DNA of 64,000 bases from Brachypodium distachyon (taxonomy: Eukaryota; Streptophyta; Magnoliopsida; Poales; Poaceae). Both the position numbers and the translations under genes were made by a program. The stretch lies in contig NC_016134.3 of NCBI RefSeq assembly GCF_000005505.3, forward strand, positions 18,210,624-18,274,623, read 5' to 3'. A model generated the notes under the pieces. It was not told the origin of the DNA. It worked only from the letters and a program-made list of their open reading frames with translations, and searched no databases. Below are positions 10,441 to 22,635 of this stretch, one piece after another. Every line of letters begins with the position of its first letter. Position 1 is the first letter of the stretch.

Positions 10441-12214
10441 AGGTGATATCCAATTCATAGTCTCATATAGACCATTATGTAACTTTCTCCACTCTCCAGG
10501 ATGTTTTACTTTGAATCCTTTTTAACCACGACACTGCAGAGTAGAGATTTAGTTGGTTCTTGGAACCTTTTCTTCCTAGCACATTAGAAGTGTTACCTTA
10601 TTCCTCTCATTAGATGTCTTGAGCCGGCTTTAAAAAATAAATGCCCCACATATTTGGTATTTAATTACTTATACACCTTCCTGTTATATCCTGTTAGCAC
10701 TTTGATTTGTTTCCACATTTTGTTTGATTGAGTAGTCTTGAGTTGTAGAAATATCACTACCAAGACTTATCTTGTTCAGGTCTTTAAAGTGAAGACCAAG
10801 GAAATCAAGCGGACAGTCCAGAGGATAAAGAAGCAAGAAGATTCAGTGTCCATATTTATATCGTAAAGAATACAGTCCCTGTAGGTTGAGAATTATTTTG
10901 TCAAATTTAGTTATGAACTAACCTAGGTTTCTGTCAGTTAATGCAATGCTACGACTGTGATATAATGCCAGCTGTATGCTACTTTTGACTCCCATCAGCC
11001 TGTTGCGCCATACCAACTTCATCATAAAAAGACTTGCACATTGGTAAGCTCTTTAGCTTGTTTTCGTTGGATGTATGTTTATGTCATCTCATTTAAACCT
11101 GAGAGATCAGAATCTGTAACTTGCTTTATCCTCACGTTTGGCCTCAGGTTCTCATGTTGTCTTCTAGTATATCTCTAGGTCAGACCATTGGGCACGACAT
11201 AATATACAATTCACAGGTTTGAGTTACTTGTACTCTTGCTGTTTTCCAAACTCCTACCCCTTCATAAGATGGAATTTGTGCTTCCTTGTCTGCGCAATAG
11301 ACGGAGTGAACCTCATGTTCCTTTGGTATACCCAGTTCGTTCTGTATAAGTATAACAGTTTTGTGCCTAGAACTCTGAACTACCCTTGTTGTTCAGCTTA
11401 AACAGGTTGCTACCAATAAACAATATAGTTGCTTGTTTTGTCTGAGTCGTCATCTGTTAGTCAGCACTGGGAAGGGATTTGCTCTACAAATTCTAGCTTG
11501 TTTCAACCAATGTGACCAATATCAATATATATTTGTTTCAACTCTACAAATTCTAGCTTGTTGCATATGGACGTATAGTGGTTGGGGTCCTAAAAGTACC
11601 ATACTTGAATGGCTAGAACAAGAAACCCGTAAGTTTTTGGTTTTTTTCGCTAGAACACTTCGGATAACCTTATTCTTAGTAAGTTTTTGGTTTCTTTGGT
11701 TCCTGGGAAGGCTAAAATTGTTGGGCTATCCTTATACCAGATTAGACGAGCATAATAAACAACTGTAAAAAGTATATGTGGCAAAGTACATATTTTCCTT
11801 TTTGGTTTATGGTCTCGCATCATGTTTTCTTATGGACAAGCATAATAACCAATTATCGTGGCTTTCTGTAGAGCACACCTGGTTCTTCACATGCTAGCTC
11901 ACAATCAATCCAAAGTGATGGAATGGATGGTGCTGGAACCAGTGCTGATTGCAACAACAGTGCTATGAATGTGGAAATCAATGACACTGCTATTGGCTTG
12001 GACCAACAATGGGGGTCAACGTAGATGGGGAGAATGAATCTGATGATGATGGTGAAGCCGATGATCGATGATCCTAGTAGCAATCTAGAGTGGTATATTT
12101 ATTTTGATGCTTGAACCTAGTTGCATATGGTGATGTATGGACACAAAATGATGTGTACGACTTTTGTTGGTTTTGATTTGGATGAATGCAATGTCATGCA
12201 TTTCTGGAACTTTT

Positions 12215-12240
12215 TATATATATATATATATATATATATA
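12215..12240. repeat. TA dinucleotide microsatellite
   Basis: Thirteen TA units directly before GTTATAAAAAAAACC, inside the right part of the CACTA element. Confidence 0.95.
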
Positions 12241-12688
12241 GTTATAAAAAAAACCGATCTGGAACTATTTGTCATTTTCTGGAGCTATCAATTGTGAAAT
12301 TCCATTTTTCTGATGTGTTTATTTTACTGTCGGTTATTGCAACGTTAGAAAGCATTTTTTCTGACGGCTTTGTTATTTCTTTGTCGGCTACTAGCTGTCA
12401 GAAAATATCATATTTGTGTCGGGTCAACCGACACAATTTATTTTCCAGTCAATATTTTCTGACGGGTGAGTCGTCCAAAAAAAAGTTGATGAAACCGGAC
12501 GCCAAAATGTTTTTTTGTCGGCCACCGTTATTTGTGACAGGTCACTGCCACGCAAATTCCTTTTTTCCGACGCGCCAGTTCTGACGGTATTTGCGTGACG
12601 GTTGACCGACACAAATTATATTTGTGACGGTTTTTGGGCTATTTCTGACGGTTTTACACCGTCACCAAACTCTAAAATCCTGATAGTG

Positions 12689-13333
12689 CGTGACTGCGTC
12701 ACGCGCAGGCCGCCGCCCGCCGCCACTGCCGCCTCGCAAGCAGTCGCCGAACTCAGCAGGGCGCCGCCGCCTAGCAAGGCCCTCCACCGGCGGCTTGCCT
12801 CGCGGAGGTGGCTGCGACCACCTGCCATGCCTCCTCGCTGGCTTCACGGATGTGGCTGCGACCACCGGCCATACCTCCTCGCAGGGCACAAGAAGGATGG
12901 ACACCGGCGGCAAGGGGAGGAGCTCTGACGGCGAGGGCACGGGCTCCAGCTGCGATGGGAGGAGCCCCTGCGGCGAGGGGGTAGGCTCCAGTGGCGATGG
13001 GAGGAGATCCGGCGACGAGGGGACGAGATCTGGCGAGGAGTACGAGAGGTGCGCGAGAGAGAGAGACGAATGAGAGAGCAGCCAGAGAGAGGAGACGCCC
13101 CGCGTGAGCCGGCCAAAATCATCGACTCACGCGAACCACTGATTTGGGAGAATATTCGCTCGTGGGTGGGATCGCTCCGGAACCAAACACCCGAAAAATT
13201 GACTTTGGGCCGATTGGCACCGCGCGGGGCGGCCCGACCTGCTGAACCAAATACATCCGTACAAATTCATCTCACTTAATTTCGGATGGAGAATACATGA
13301 TTTGTTAACATTAAATGTGGGGTGTACAACGGT
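12689..13333. other. GC-rich non-genic DNA right of the CACTA element
   Basis: No conserved coding signal. It contains a degenerate 41-43-bp minisatellite at about 12914-13034 (three units starting GGGAGGAG at 12914, 12957 and 12999). Near 13183-13257 it holds AACCAAACACCC and AACCAAATACATCC, which could be the right end of an outer element whose left end lies near 8393. Confidence 0.4.
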
Positions 13334-13417
13334 AAAAGGTTACATCTTAGCTGGCTCTAGTCGACCCTTGGCTCTAAAAGGTTACATCTTAGCTGGCTCT
13401 AGTCGACCCTTGGCTCT
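13334..13417. repeat. Perfect 42-bp tandem duplication
   Basis: Two adjacent identical 42-bp units start AAAAGGTTACATC and end CCTTGGCTCT. The boundary is at 13375/13376. The identity implies a recent duplication. Confidence 0.95.
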
Positions 13418-14718
13418 GAGTCGGTTCCCTTTTACCTCATATTTCTATTTTCTCCGCATCATCTAATTTCACTTAAGAATTGATCTAGTGTTGACCTTTG
13501 TGGATGATGCCCTTACACCGTTTGGCCCATGTCATATTTTATTGCAGTCCACAAAACACCTCATATAATTTTTCCCATTTACTTCACAATATAGCTCATT
13601 TTTCTCTTGGCTACCCCATCCGGCCAATCTCACTCATCTGAACTTAAACCAATGTGAATGGTTAGGTACGGATGTGGCGGAGCCAGGAAAAAAGTTAAGA
13701 GGGGGCAATTAGACACTCTTAAGCAGATATAATTAAATTTAGAGGGGTCATCAATGGTGAAAATCTAAGATTTACTTTGGTATGACATAATTGAGTGAGG
13801 GCATTAGCCCCCATGGGGCTTAAGGTGATCCGCCCACGAGGCACGGTAAACAAGAGATGTCTTGGTCTGCACAAATCTATATGAGTTATGTATCAATTAG
13901 AAGAGTTTTCATCGCTGACCAACAATTCAAGTTGTGCCAATCCAAACAATTTTGTTTTGCCCAATGTGTCAACATTTCTTTTGTCAAAGGTTTAAACTTT
14001 AGTCAAGATAACCAAATAAATATTGGGAAAACTTTAATATTTGGATCAAAAGTTAACAAAACACACATTTCTCTAATTTTCAGTCAAAGATTAATCATAG
14101 TTATTATGTCTACCATTTTTTTGTCAACAACACCAAAAAACTTTGAGAAATTGTTGAATATTTGCACCGAGATACGTTCTTAAATAATTATCCCAAATAG
14201 TTAGCATATTGACTAACTAAATTCTTATATTTTGAAAAATAATCCCAAATAATTAACATCTTGATTAATTAACTGTGGTTGAAAAATAGTTTGTTAATTA
14301 GATTGTATATTTTTTTATAGAGACACTGATGGAAATTCAGAAGGCCCGAACAAATGCACATTTAAATTCAGCGATGTATTAACTTGTCTTAAAATTAATT
14401 CGAATACCCAACAATTCCTACACAACAGTTGCAGCATCTAACACGATTCTTATATCCATAATTTCGTAAACGCGTGATGATTCTATTTAGAAACAAGTCA
14501 TCTACTTTGAGCAACTCTTCGACCAAGTTGGTGCTTGTGTAGGACGTGATTATCAAGAGCTCAGGCCTAAATCAGAAGAGTCAACTGAGTTTTATCGAGA
14601 ATGTGGATCTCAAGGAACCAATAATGACCAACCTTGTTGATAGCGGAGTACTAATAGACGACACAACTCAACGTGTTTGAAAAGAAAAAAGAGTTGCATC
14701 TCACGTGAGTGTAGACTG
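13418..14718. other. No gene recognised
   Basis: AT-rich intergenic DNA. Positions 13671-13850 contain the phrase family GGCGGAGCCAGG...GCATTAGCCCCC that recurs in grass repetitive DNA, probably part of an unidentified class II element. I see no conserved protein. Confidence 0.4.
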
Positions 14719-14976
14719 AGAGAGCTCTTCACCTGCATCACCATACGAGGTCTAACTCACTGGTCATGCCATAAAAAGGTGAAAGAAGAAATACTTCATG
14801 AGTCATGATTTAAAAGGTGAGAAAATAAACAAAGTTTACAAATGTAAACAGAGAACTCTTCGACTGCATCACCAGTCTAACTCGCTGATCGGTGTCGGAA
14901 AAAAGTCAGAGAAAAAACACTTTATGAGTTATGATTAAAACGTTGAGAAAATAGACAAAATTTACAAACGGAAAAT
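14719..14976. repeat. Diverged tandem duplication, about 130 bp per unit
   Basis: Unit 1 (about 14719-14848) starts AGAGAGCTCTTCACCTGCATC and unit 2 (about 14849-14976) AGAGAACTCTTCGACTGCATC. They share the order GTCTAACTC, ATGAGTxATGATT, TGAGAAAATA and CAAAxTTTACAAA. Divergence is clear, so the duplication is older than the one at 13334. Confidence 0.75.
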
Positions 14977-15039
14977 AAATTATTTTTTTAGATCTGTTGA
15001 ATTCCGGCACCATGATACAACCAATGCCTATTCTCTTTT

Positions 15040-15496
15040 TTTCACATGGGCCGGAGCCCACCCCTCTGTTTCCTTTCTTTCACGTGGGCTGGAGCCCATC
15101 TCTCTCTCTCGCTTTCTTCCTTTCCTTCGCGAGCCGCACCCCTCCCTCCTTGTGGTTGTGGCCCATCTCGTTGCCGAGCGCCCAAGGCCCCTCGCTCCGT
15201 CGCTCGTCTTCCTTGTTCCTCCTCCGCGAGCGCCGCCAGTCCGCCACCCCTCGCTCCTTCTGGCCCATCTCGCTGCCCAGCGCCCCAGCCCCCCTCGCTC
15301 GTCTTCCTCCTCGAGCGAGCGCCACAACCGCCGGTTGATCTCCCCTTCGATTCTCTCGCTCCCGACCGTTTCTCCTCCCATCAGCCCACAAACCAATTCC
15401 GCCCTTTAGCTCCCCGTTTCATCTCCTTAATATCCCCCAATTCGTAACTGAGGCAAAAATCAAGGTAGGGCGGCCGCCCTACCCTACCTTGCCCTA
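15040..15496 (+). promoter_or_regulatory. RBR promoter/leader with duplicated site II motifs
   Basis: This is CT-rich DNA upstream of the RBR start codon. GGCCCATC (site II-type, seen in plant cell-cycle and growth genes) occurs at 15160 and again at 15262. It lies within an imperfect tandem duplication of about 102 bp (GGCCCATCTCG...CTCGTCTTCCT). A shorter pair around TTCACxTGGGC sits at about 15040 and 15079. I saw no clear TATA box. The regulatory role is inferred from the motifs. Confidence 0.45.
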
Positions 15497-18400
15497 ATGG
15501 GTCCTCCGCCCGTGGAATCGAATCAACTTCGTTCAAAGATTGACGAGGTTTTAAGGAGCCGGTATGGTCCAGATTGGGAAAATCAGCCAGAGGTAGGTTG
15601 AGGGCCAGCCCTGTTTTGTTTTCAGCAGGTCAAGGTTTTCAGGAGATACTGATTTGTTTGCTTCTGCTCTGGTGTTATAACATGTGATCCCAGCTGAAGC
15701 AATTGCAGAGTTTGGTAAATCTGATGACTGATGCAAGCAGGTGAAAATCTCTATGATCAACTTCAGTTTAATAATTGTATTGTCAGTGGATTTTCTGCTC
15801 CTTTGTTGGGTTGTGAAGTTCATAATTTTGGAAAAAATGTGTTATCAATAATAACTGATACTCCCTCCGATCCTAAATTGTTGTCGAAATATTACATGTA
15901 TCTAGACACTTTTCAAGAATAGATACATCCATATTTGAGCAAATTTGAGTCAAGAATTTAGGATCAGAGGGAGTACATAGTTTGTTAATCTTGAGATGTT
16001 TATTTTGCTATAGAAGCCTCTTTGCTATATATGGTAGTTATAATCTTAACACATGTTCTTGCAATATCCCAGGTTCTATCGTAAAGCATTTAATGAGCTA
16101 TTCTCAAGTGCTAGTACTTGTCAGGAGTCTGAATCGACTGCAAATAATCTTGACTATACTTGTTTTGGGTGGCTACTTTTCTTAACACTCCGTTCAAAAT
16201 CACCAGAACTGTTTAAGGACTTGGTATCCTGCATCCATGGATTAGTTGCCATATTGGTCAGTTTTCTTCTCTCCTGTTTTGTTATAATTTTTGAACCTGT
16301 AGTAACGTGAGCTGGTACTTATGTTTAAGAGACGAGTTTCCCAAATAGCCACCGCTTGCTCTTATCCTTTCTGTGTCTTAATTTGTTGAACTTATTTAAT
16401 ACCTTTGCAGGCTATACTTTTAATCCATGTGCCTGCAAGATTTAGGAGCTTCACAATCGAAGGTTCTTCTCATTTAAGTAATAATTCTGAACTTTGTGTC
16501 AACTTTATCTTGAAACAGCATTCTTTAGTTTATTTGTCAGCAGTGCAACACATGATTACAATTTTTTTGTTTTTGCTGTTCTAAATTTGAAATGCAGTAA
16601 AACAAACAGAGAGAGGCGTGGATCTCCTTGCTTCATTATGTCATAACTATCATACCTCTGAAGATCGCTTGAAAGAGATGATGGGGAAGTCTCACCAGGC
16701 CATAGAGGAGTATTTCAGCATGAAACCGCTAACTGCTTCAGAATGCAAAGCAGAAACTTTGGATAAAATAGATACAGGCACGGCTTTGAATAATGTTTCT
16801 CTTTTGTACATGCATGCTTATGGTGTGCTGGTTATTTGGCTAAGGTTTAATTAGCTGAATTGTTATTTTATTGTGATGGTGGCAGTTGGTCTGAAGTATT
16901 TCAAACATCTGCTTGACGAGGAGTGTTTTCAGTCAAATTTGGAAAATTTGGAGAAACTAAGTAGTACTTCTAGTTGGGAAGGGGAGCTTGATTTGAAAAT
17001 GTTTTTGATCAATAATGACAATATAGTCAGTGCTGAAGACTCTTCTAGCTGCCCAAAGGTATCCTCATTAATTCATAATAATTTCAGTAGTCTAGACTGA
17101 ATTCTTTTGCACATGATTGTGGTTCATCTCTCGTTTTGCAGCATGTCTTCGAAACACTAGTGTCGCCTACAAAGACAATAAAGAACATGTTGACTGTCCC
17201 TACTTCCCCTTCATCACCTGTGAATGGTGGTTCAGTTAAGATAATGCAGATGACACCAGTAACTTCTGCCATGACAACTTCCAAGTGGCTTCGTGAGGTA
17301 ATATCTTCATCGCCAGAGAAGCCTTCGTCTAAGCTTGAGCAGTTCCTTTCATCTTGTAATAGAGATTTGACCAGTGATATAACAAAAAGGGTCAACATAG
17401 TTTTGGAAGCAATTTTTCCAACAAGGTCTTCTGGCGATTGGGGTGGTTCCATAGGCCTCAATTGTGCAAATGCATTTGATATTCCATGGGCTGAAGCAAG
17501 AAAATCAGAGGCCTCCAAATTGTACTACAGGGTGTTGGAGGCAATTTGCAGAGCAGAATCACACAATACTAACGTCAACAATTTGACTCCATTGTTGTCA
17601 AATGAGCGTTTTCACAGATGCTTGATTGCATGTTCAGCTGAACTGGTATTGGCAACACATAAGACTGTCATCATGATGTTCCCTGCTGTCTTGGAGAGTA
17701 CTGGTCTGACTGCCTTTGATTTGAGCAAGATAATTGAAAATTTTGTGAGACATGAAGAAAGCCTTCCAAGAGAACTAAAAAGGCATTTAAATGCATTAGA
17801 AGAACAACTTTTGGAAAGCATGGCATGGGAGAAAGGTTCGTCGTTGTATAATTCACTGGTAGTTGCGCGGCCATCACTTGCTTCGGAAATAAATCGCCTT
17901 GGTCTTTTGGCTGAACCAATGCCATCTCTTGATGACATAGTAGCACACCAGAATATTCATTCTGAAGGCTTGCCAGCTACACCATCTAAAAAAAGGGCTG
18001 CTGGTCCAGGTACATTGCTACTCAACGTTGCTTTTATTTGATGTTTTTTTCAGATACCCAATCTTCAAAATGAGTGGTCCTTGTTTTTTGAGGTTGCTAC
18101 TTACAGATTGCTCGTTTTCGGATCAGTTTGTTGCTTAATGTTTTGCACTTCATGTACCATTTGACTCCCAGGTGCTAATGTCTCGTACATTAGGTTAGGT
18201 CTCAGTTTGGCTGCAAAATGTTGCCCGAAGCTATAAGTTAGCATGATAATACACACAATTCTGCTAAGCAATATGTGCAGACAAACCATGGTCCTGAAAA
18301 ATCTATAGAGCAGCCTGTACATAATGTGAAAAAAAGTAATATGCATCAACAAAACCTGAGTTCACAATAAACTTGGTTACTCGCAGCAGCCTGTATATAA

Positions 18401-21307
18401 TGTTAAAGAATGGAGCAGCCAGTACATAATGTGAAAGAATGGCTGGCAAACGAACATGTTCATCCTTTTCAGGTCACATACATATCATGGACTCAAATTT
18501 TGCAGCCCAGCATGGGGGACGTGTATTTTTTTTATCATAGTTTTTAAGCTTGTTCCTTTGCTGCTTCTGACTCTTTTTTGTTATTCATTTATTGCATCTT
18601 TTTGTAGATGACAATGACGACCCTCAGTCACCAAAGAGACTATGCAAGGAGTCCAGGAACACATTGGCAGACCACAATTTGCTGACACCACCACCAAAGC
18701 AAAGCCATATGGTGAAAGCAAAATGGCATCCCCTCCAGTCAACATTCGCGAGGTTTTCTGACATTTCAGTTTTACCAGTGTCCAAACATACACTATTTTT
18801 CTGTCAACGAAATATCCATTACTTTTCCAGACGTTATATCTAAAGTTTGTTTCTTGTGCAGCCCCACTGTTAGTAATCCTGTTGGTGGGAATGAAAAATG
18901 TGCTGAAGTTGGGGTTAACATCTTCTTTTCCAAAGTACGGTCACCTTGTAATTAAATTTCATTTTCTATCATTTCTTTTTGTTGTTGACATTTCTAATTC
19001 TGGGCTGCAACTCTTATAGATCTTGAAGTTGGCTGCTATTAGAATAAGAAACTTGTGTGAAAGGCTCCGGCACGTGGAACAGACAGAGCGTGTCTATAAT
19101 ATCTTCAAGCAGATTCTTGATCAACAGACAACTTTATTTTTTAATAGACATATCGACCAACTTATTCTCTGTTGCCTCTATGGTGTTGCAAAGGTCTCAT
19201 ATGCTAGCTAATAATCTCCATATACCTCTTTCCTATTACCTGGGCTGAATATACCTGTTCTGACAGGTTTCCCAGTTAACACTGACGTTCAAGGAGATTG
19301 TCACCAATTACAAAAGGGAACAGCAATGTAAACCAGAAGTCTTCAGAAGTGTATTTGTTGGTAGTACAAATCGCAATGGAGTATGTATCTGAACTCAAGA
19401 TTTCACTTTTGTTCTGACAGTTCTTTTCCAGACTTCTGATTTCATCTTTGTGTTCTTCTCTTCTGACAATTCTTCCTTTCTAACAGGGACTTGGGTCACG
19501 ACATGTTGATATCATTGTTTTTTATAACGAGGTGTTTGTTCCTGCAGTCAAGCCTTTCCTAGTGGATCTAATTCCTTCTGGTGCTCGTGCGGAGGACAAG
19601 AAGAATCCTAGTAGTACTTGCTCTGCTCTTCTACTCAGCTTTATCTTCTGTTATTTCCTTGTAATTAACTAATATATCAGTTTTCTTACCTTCATTGTAG
19701 GCCAAATTCCTGGATCACCAAAGCCATCTCCTTTCTCAAATCTACCAGATATGTCCCCAAAGAAAGTCTCATCTTCCCATAATGTTTATGTTTCTCCTCT
19801 GCGGCAAACAAAGGTTTGGCATTGTTTTTTTTTCTCATTTCCATGTTCAATTTCAGTATCTCTTTCTTATTTATTCAGCATTTACTTAAATTGTTAGGCT
19901 GACCTATATTTCCTGTCGGTTGTCAGTGTTCTTTTAACTTGATAGGTTTATGTATGATCTTTACATTCACATTTGCCTTTATTCGAAATTCAATCAAGGC
20001 TAGTAGGTTCTTGTTTCATGAAGCAGAGGAAAATTGTCCATGGTTTAAATGACATGAGTATGGGAAGAACTGAAAACTCATCAAGTGAAAAGTTCATGCT
20101 CCTGACTGCATTTTCTTTACTGACACATCAGCGATAATAGAAAATTGACACTGGAAAGAAGCTGTAGTAGTTTGAATTCCAACTGGGCTCTCGCGCCTTT
20201 CCATTCATTGAACGGAAATACTTAGTCTCGTACAGATTGAACTAGGAGGAGAGAAAGAGTAGGAGAGTTGAGCAGTTGTAGGAAACCCACTGTTAGTGCC
20301 TGCAATCGGAAACACCAACTGTAGTAGTTTGAATTGTCCATGGAACTACTTAAAAAACTAAAACACACAGTTTGATCGTAGTTATCAAGGAAACACAGAT
20401 GACTGAGCTAATGTTTCAGGTTGCACAGTACATTAAGCAGTTAACGAAGCTAAAGGTGAAACTGGCACAGTATTCCTCATACACTCTTGTGAAGGATGCC
20501 TGAAACTCCAATGTGTGGTACTGCTGTTATGTATCCTAATAGTGTTTCAGTTTGGGGACAGAGATGGACAGAACTAGCATCTGACTGTGCTATGGCGAGC
20601 TTCAAGCTTGGCTATGTTTGCAAAAGCAAAACGATTACTTAGATCAATGCAAAAAAGAGCCTTACTAAATTACTTATTGGAAATCAAGGAAAAGGTTGCA
20701 CCGCTAACTTTCATAAGTCATATATGCTACTCTATACTATGCTATTACACTAGCAAACGGGCGACTGAAAACACTGATTGTCTGAGTACAACGAATCATA
20801 CGTCATTAGTTGTTTATCTTTTTTATTTGTAACTTTGTTTTTGCAACTTACATTATCAAGGATACTATAACTGTATCTTTGTGAGCTAACCACACAGCAT
20901 TCCCTATTCCATTAACGCGTGCTTCTCTTTTCCACATGACAGAAGGATGCATTGCTTTCACCAAGTTCAAGGAGTTTCTATGCGTGCATCGGCGAAAGTA
21001 CCCATGCTTTTCAGAGCCCATCTAAAGATCTGGCTGCTATAAATAACCGTCTAAATTAGTATGTAAACTTCTGGGACATTTTTCTTGCAACATTAAGTTA
21101 GTGTTTGCAGCATTCATTGACATACTCATTTCATGCTAAACCTGCAGTACTAGCCGGAGAATCAACACTCGAATAAACTTTGACATGGTTAGCGACTCAG
21201 TGGTAGCTGGTAGTCTGGGCCAACCAAATGGCGGACCCGCCTCTTCGGACCCAGCAGCTGCATTTAGTCCCTTGTCAAAGAAGGGTAAACCAGGACCTGA
21301 GTCTTGA
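15497..21307 (+). CDS. RETINOBLASTOMA-RELATED protein (pocket protein)
   Basis: Fifteen exons join in frame to 873 residues: 15497-15592, 15694-15740, 16073-16256, 16411-16462, 16598-16777, 16886-17058, 17142-18009, 18608-18752, 18862-18934, 19020-19193, 19267-19380, 19487-19613, 19701-19813, 20943-21058 and 21148-21307. RBR represses E2F/DP target genes and gates the G1/S transition in the nucleus. The N-terminal region is residues 1-240. The A pocket starts near [15 protein letters not shown] (about 283) and includes [24 protein letters not shown]. The B pocket contains [17 protein letters not shown] and [11 protein letters not shown], whose Tyr-Asn belongs to the LxCxE cleft. The C-terminus has many SP/TP CDK sites ([16 protein letters not shown]). 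The protein begins at a point matching about residue 100-130 of roughly 1000-residue RBRs. Intron 5 appears to use GC-AG. The gene identity is secure; which grass paralogue it is remains unsettled. Confidence 0.95.
15861..15973. mobile_element. Stowaway MITE in RBR intron 2
   Basis: 113-bp element with CTCCCTCCGATCCTAAATT and its inverted copy at the other end, flanked by TA on both sides. It lies between RBR exons 2 and 3 and leaves both splice sites intact. Confidence 0.95.
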
Positions 21308-22635
21308 GCAAATAAATGGGTGGGCATCTAGCCCTGTATATAGCTCACAATCCAACAGAAGGCTTTCTTATTCTTCTGAATAAGTGGGTGATGTTGACTG
21401 CTTCAACTGTACATGTATGTATTAGGGAGTAGTAACAGTATAAAAGAGGCTGATTAGAATTAGCATTTCTGATGTACCATTTTATTTTCCAGCCGACAAA
21501 ACATTGGGGTGTGAGCTGTGTAAAATGCTAGCTGGCAGTATTTTTCAGTGTATAATGTGTTAGTTTTTTTCCTGTAGAAAACCTGTTTGGAATGTTTTCA
21601 ATATCATAACTTGGCTGCTGTCACCTATTTTAGAGGTATAGTTAAGCTTATGTTGAGTTCAAGCATGAATTTATTTCTGAACTTCGTGATATTTTAGAAA
21701 ACTATGTCCACCCAATTTTAATGAGTAAATTTCATAGAATCAATCCAAGAATCCAATTCGGACAATCCAACATCTAGGAGGTGCAAATATAGACTAAGGT
21801 GAGGGGGCTGGGAAAAAAAGACTGATTGACGTGGCGTCTCGCAAGTGGTCCCTCCTTATCAGTTTTCCTGTCAGAATGTCTAATGGGACAATTTGGGTAA
21901 AGTGAAAAATATTACCGTCAAACATGTGGGTCTTTGTTACAAATGCTTGGACCTATGTCTCCTTGAAATCATAGCCTCAAAACCTGTGGTTCCGTGAAAT
22001 TTACTCAATTTTAATTTGGGAGCATTTCAATTTGGTTTGGAATTAGCAAGAGAAAAGTTCTAGGAATATTCAATCCCAATGTCCTCCATGGCTTCTTCGT
22101 TTTTGACATCCATCCATCAGCTTTATGTTTCTGTTATCATTGTTGGTTGCAAATTGATCCGGTCGATGAAGCGCTGTCAGTGGTTTAGAAGCATGTATTC
22201 TTTCCTTTCTTAAGATAGTATGGATTTAACACGTCAAATACTAAATAAACTTTTTTCTGTGAAGAACCTCCTTCTATGTCTGTAATTACAGTAGTCAGGA
22301 CTCATGATTCAGGACACCACAGGTTTCTTATTAATTGAAGAAAAATGTTGAAAAGATATAACGAGCAAAAAGTTACAGTTAAATCCAGAAGGCTGAAACA
22401 TCTCACAAATACAATGTAATGGTTAGCTTTCAGGGTTCCATTAGTTCTCAGCATCATCCTTTGTAGAACAGTTATTAATCCTCCCATAAATAGGTAGCAC
22501 CTCTCTTCTAGTGCTTGCACCATAATTTTCTGCCGATGGGAAGCCTGACACATCACCAGGTCCGCCATCCATCAAGATCTCAACCGCTGGCTCCCGGAGG
22601 TTCAGATAAAGAGCAACATCAGCAAGAGCAGAGCA
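21308..22635. other. RBR 3' flank and intergenic DNA, no gene
   Basis: The first few hundred bases after the RBR stop are AT-rich and probably contain its 3' untranslated region. No coding signal is seen before the stop codon of the convergent Nudix gene at 22636. The two genes converge with about 1.3 kb between stop codons. Confidence 0.5.

Larger units (their letters stand above)
9024..12688. mobile_element. CACTA transposon, non-autonomous, with captured DNA
   Basis: The left end is CACTACCAGAATCCCAGAG and the right end, read on the minus strand, is CACTATCAGGATTTTAGAG. They match over about 28 bp with few differences and continue as the AGAGTTTxGTGA motif. Subterminal regions (about 9070-9340 and 12340-12670) are full of short direct and inverted copies of TTGTGACGG / CCGTCACAAA, the usual subterminal repeats bound by CACTA transposases. 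Flanking triplets are CGG and CGT, so the 3-bp target duplication is imperfect. I see no TNPD/TNP2 transposase, so it is probably non-autonomous. Confidence 0.85.
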
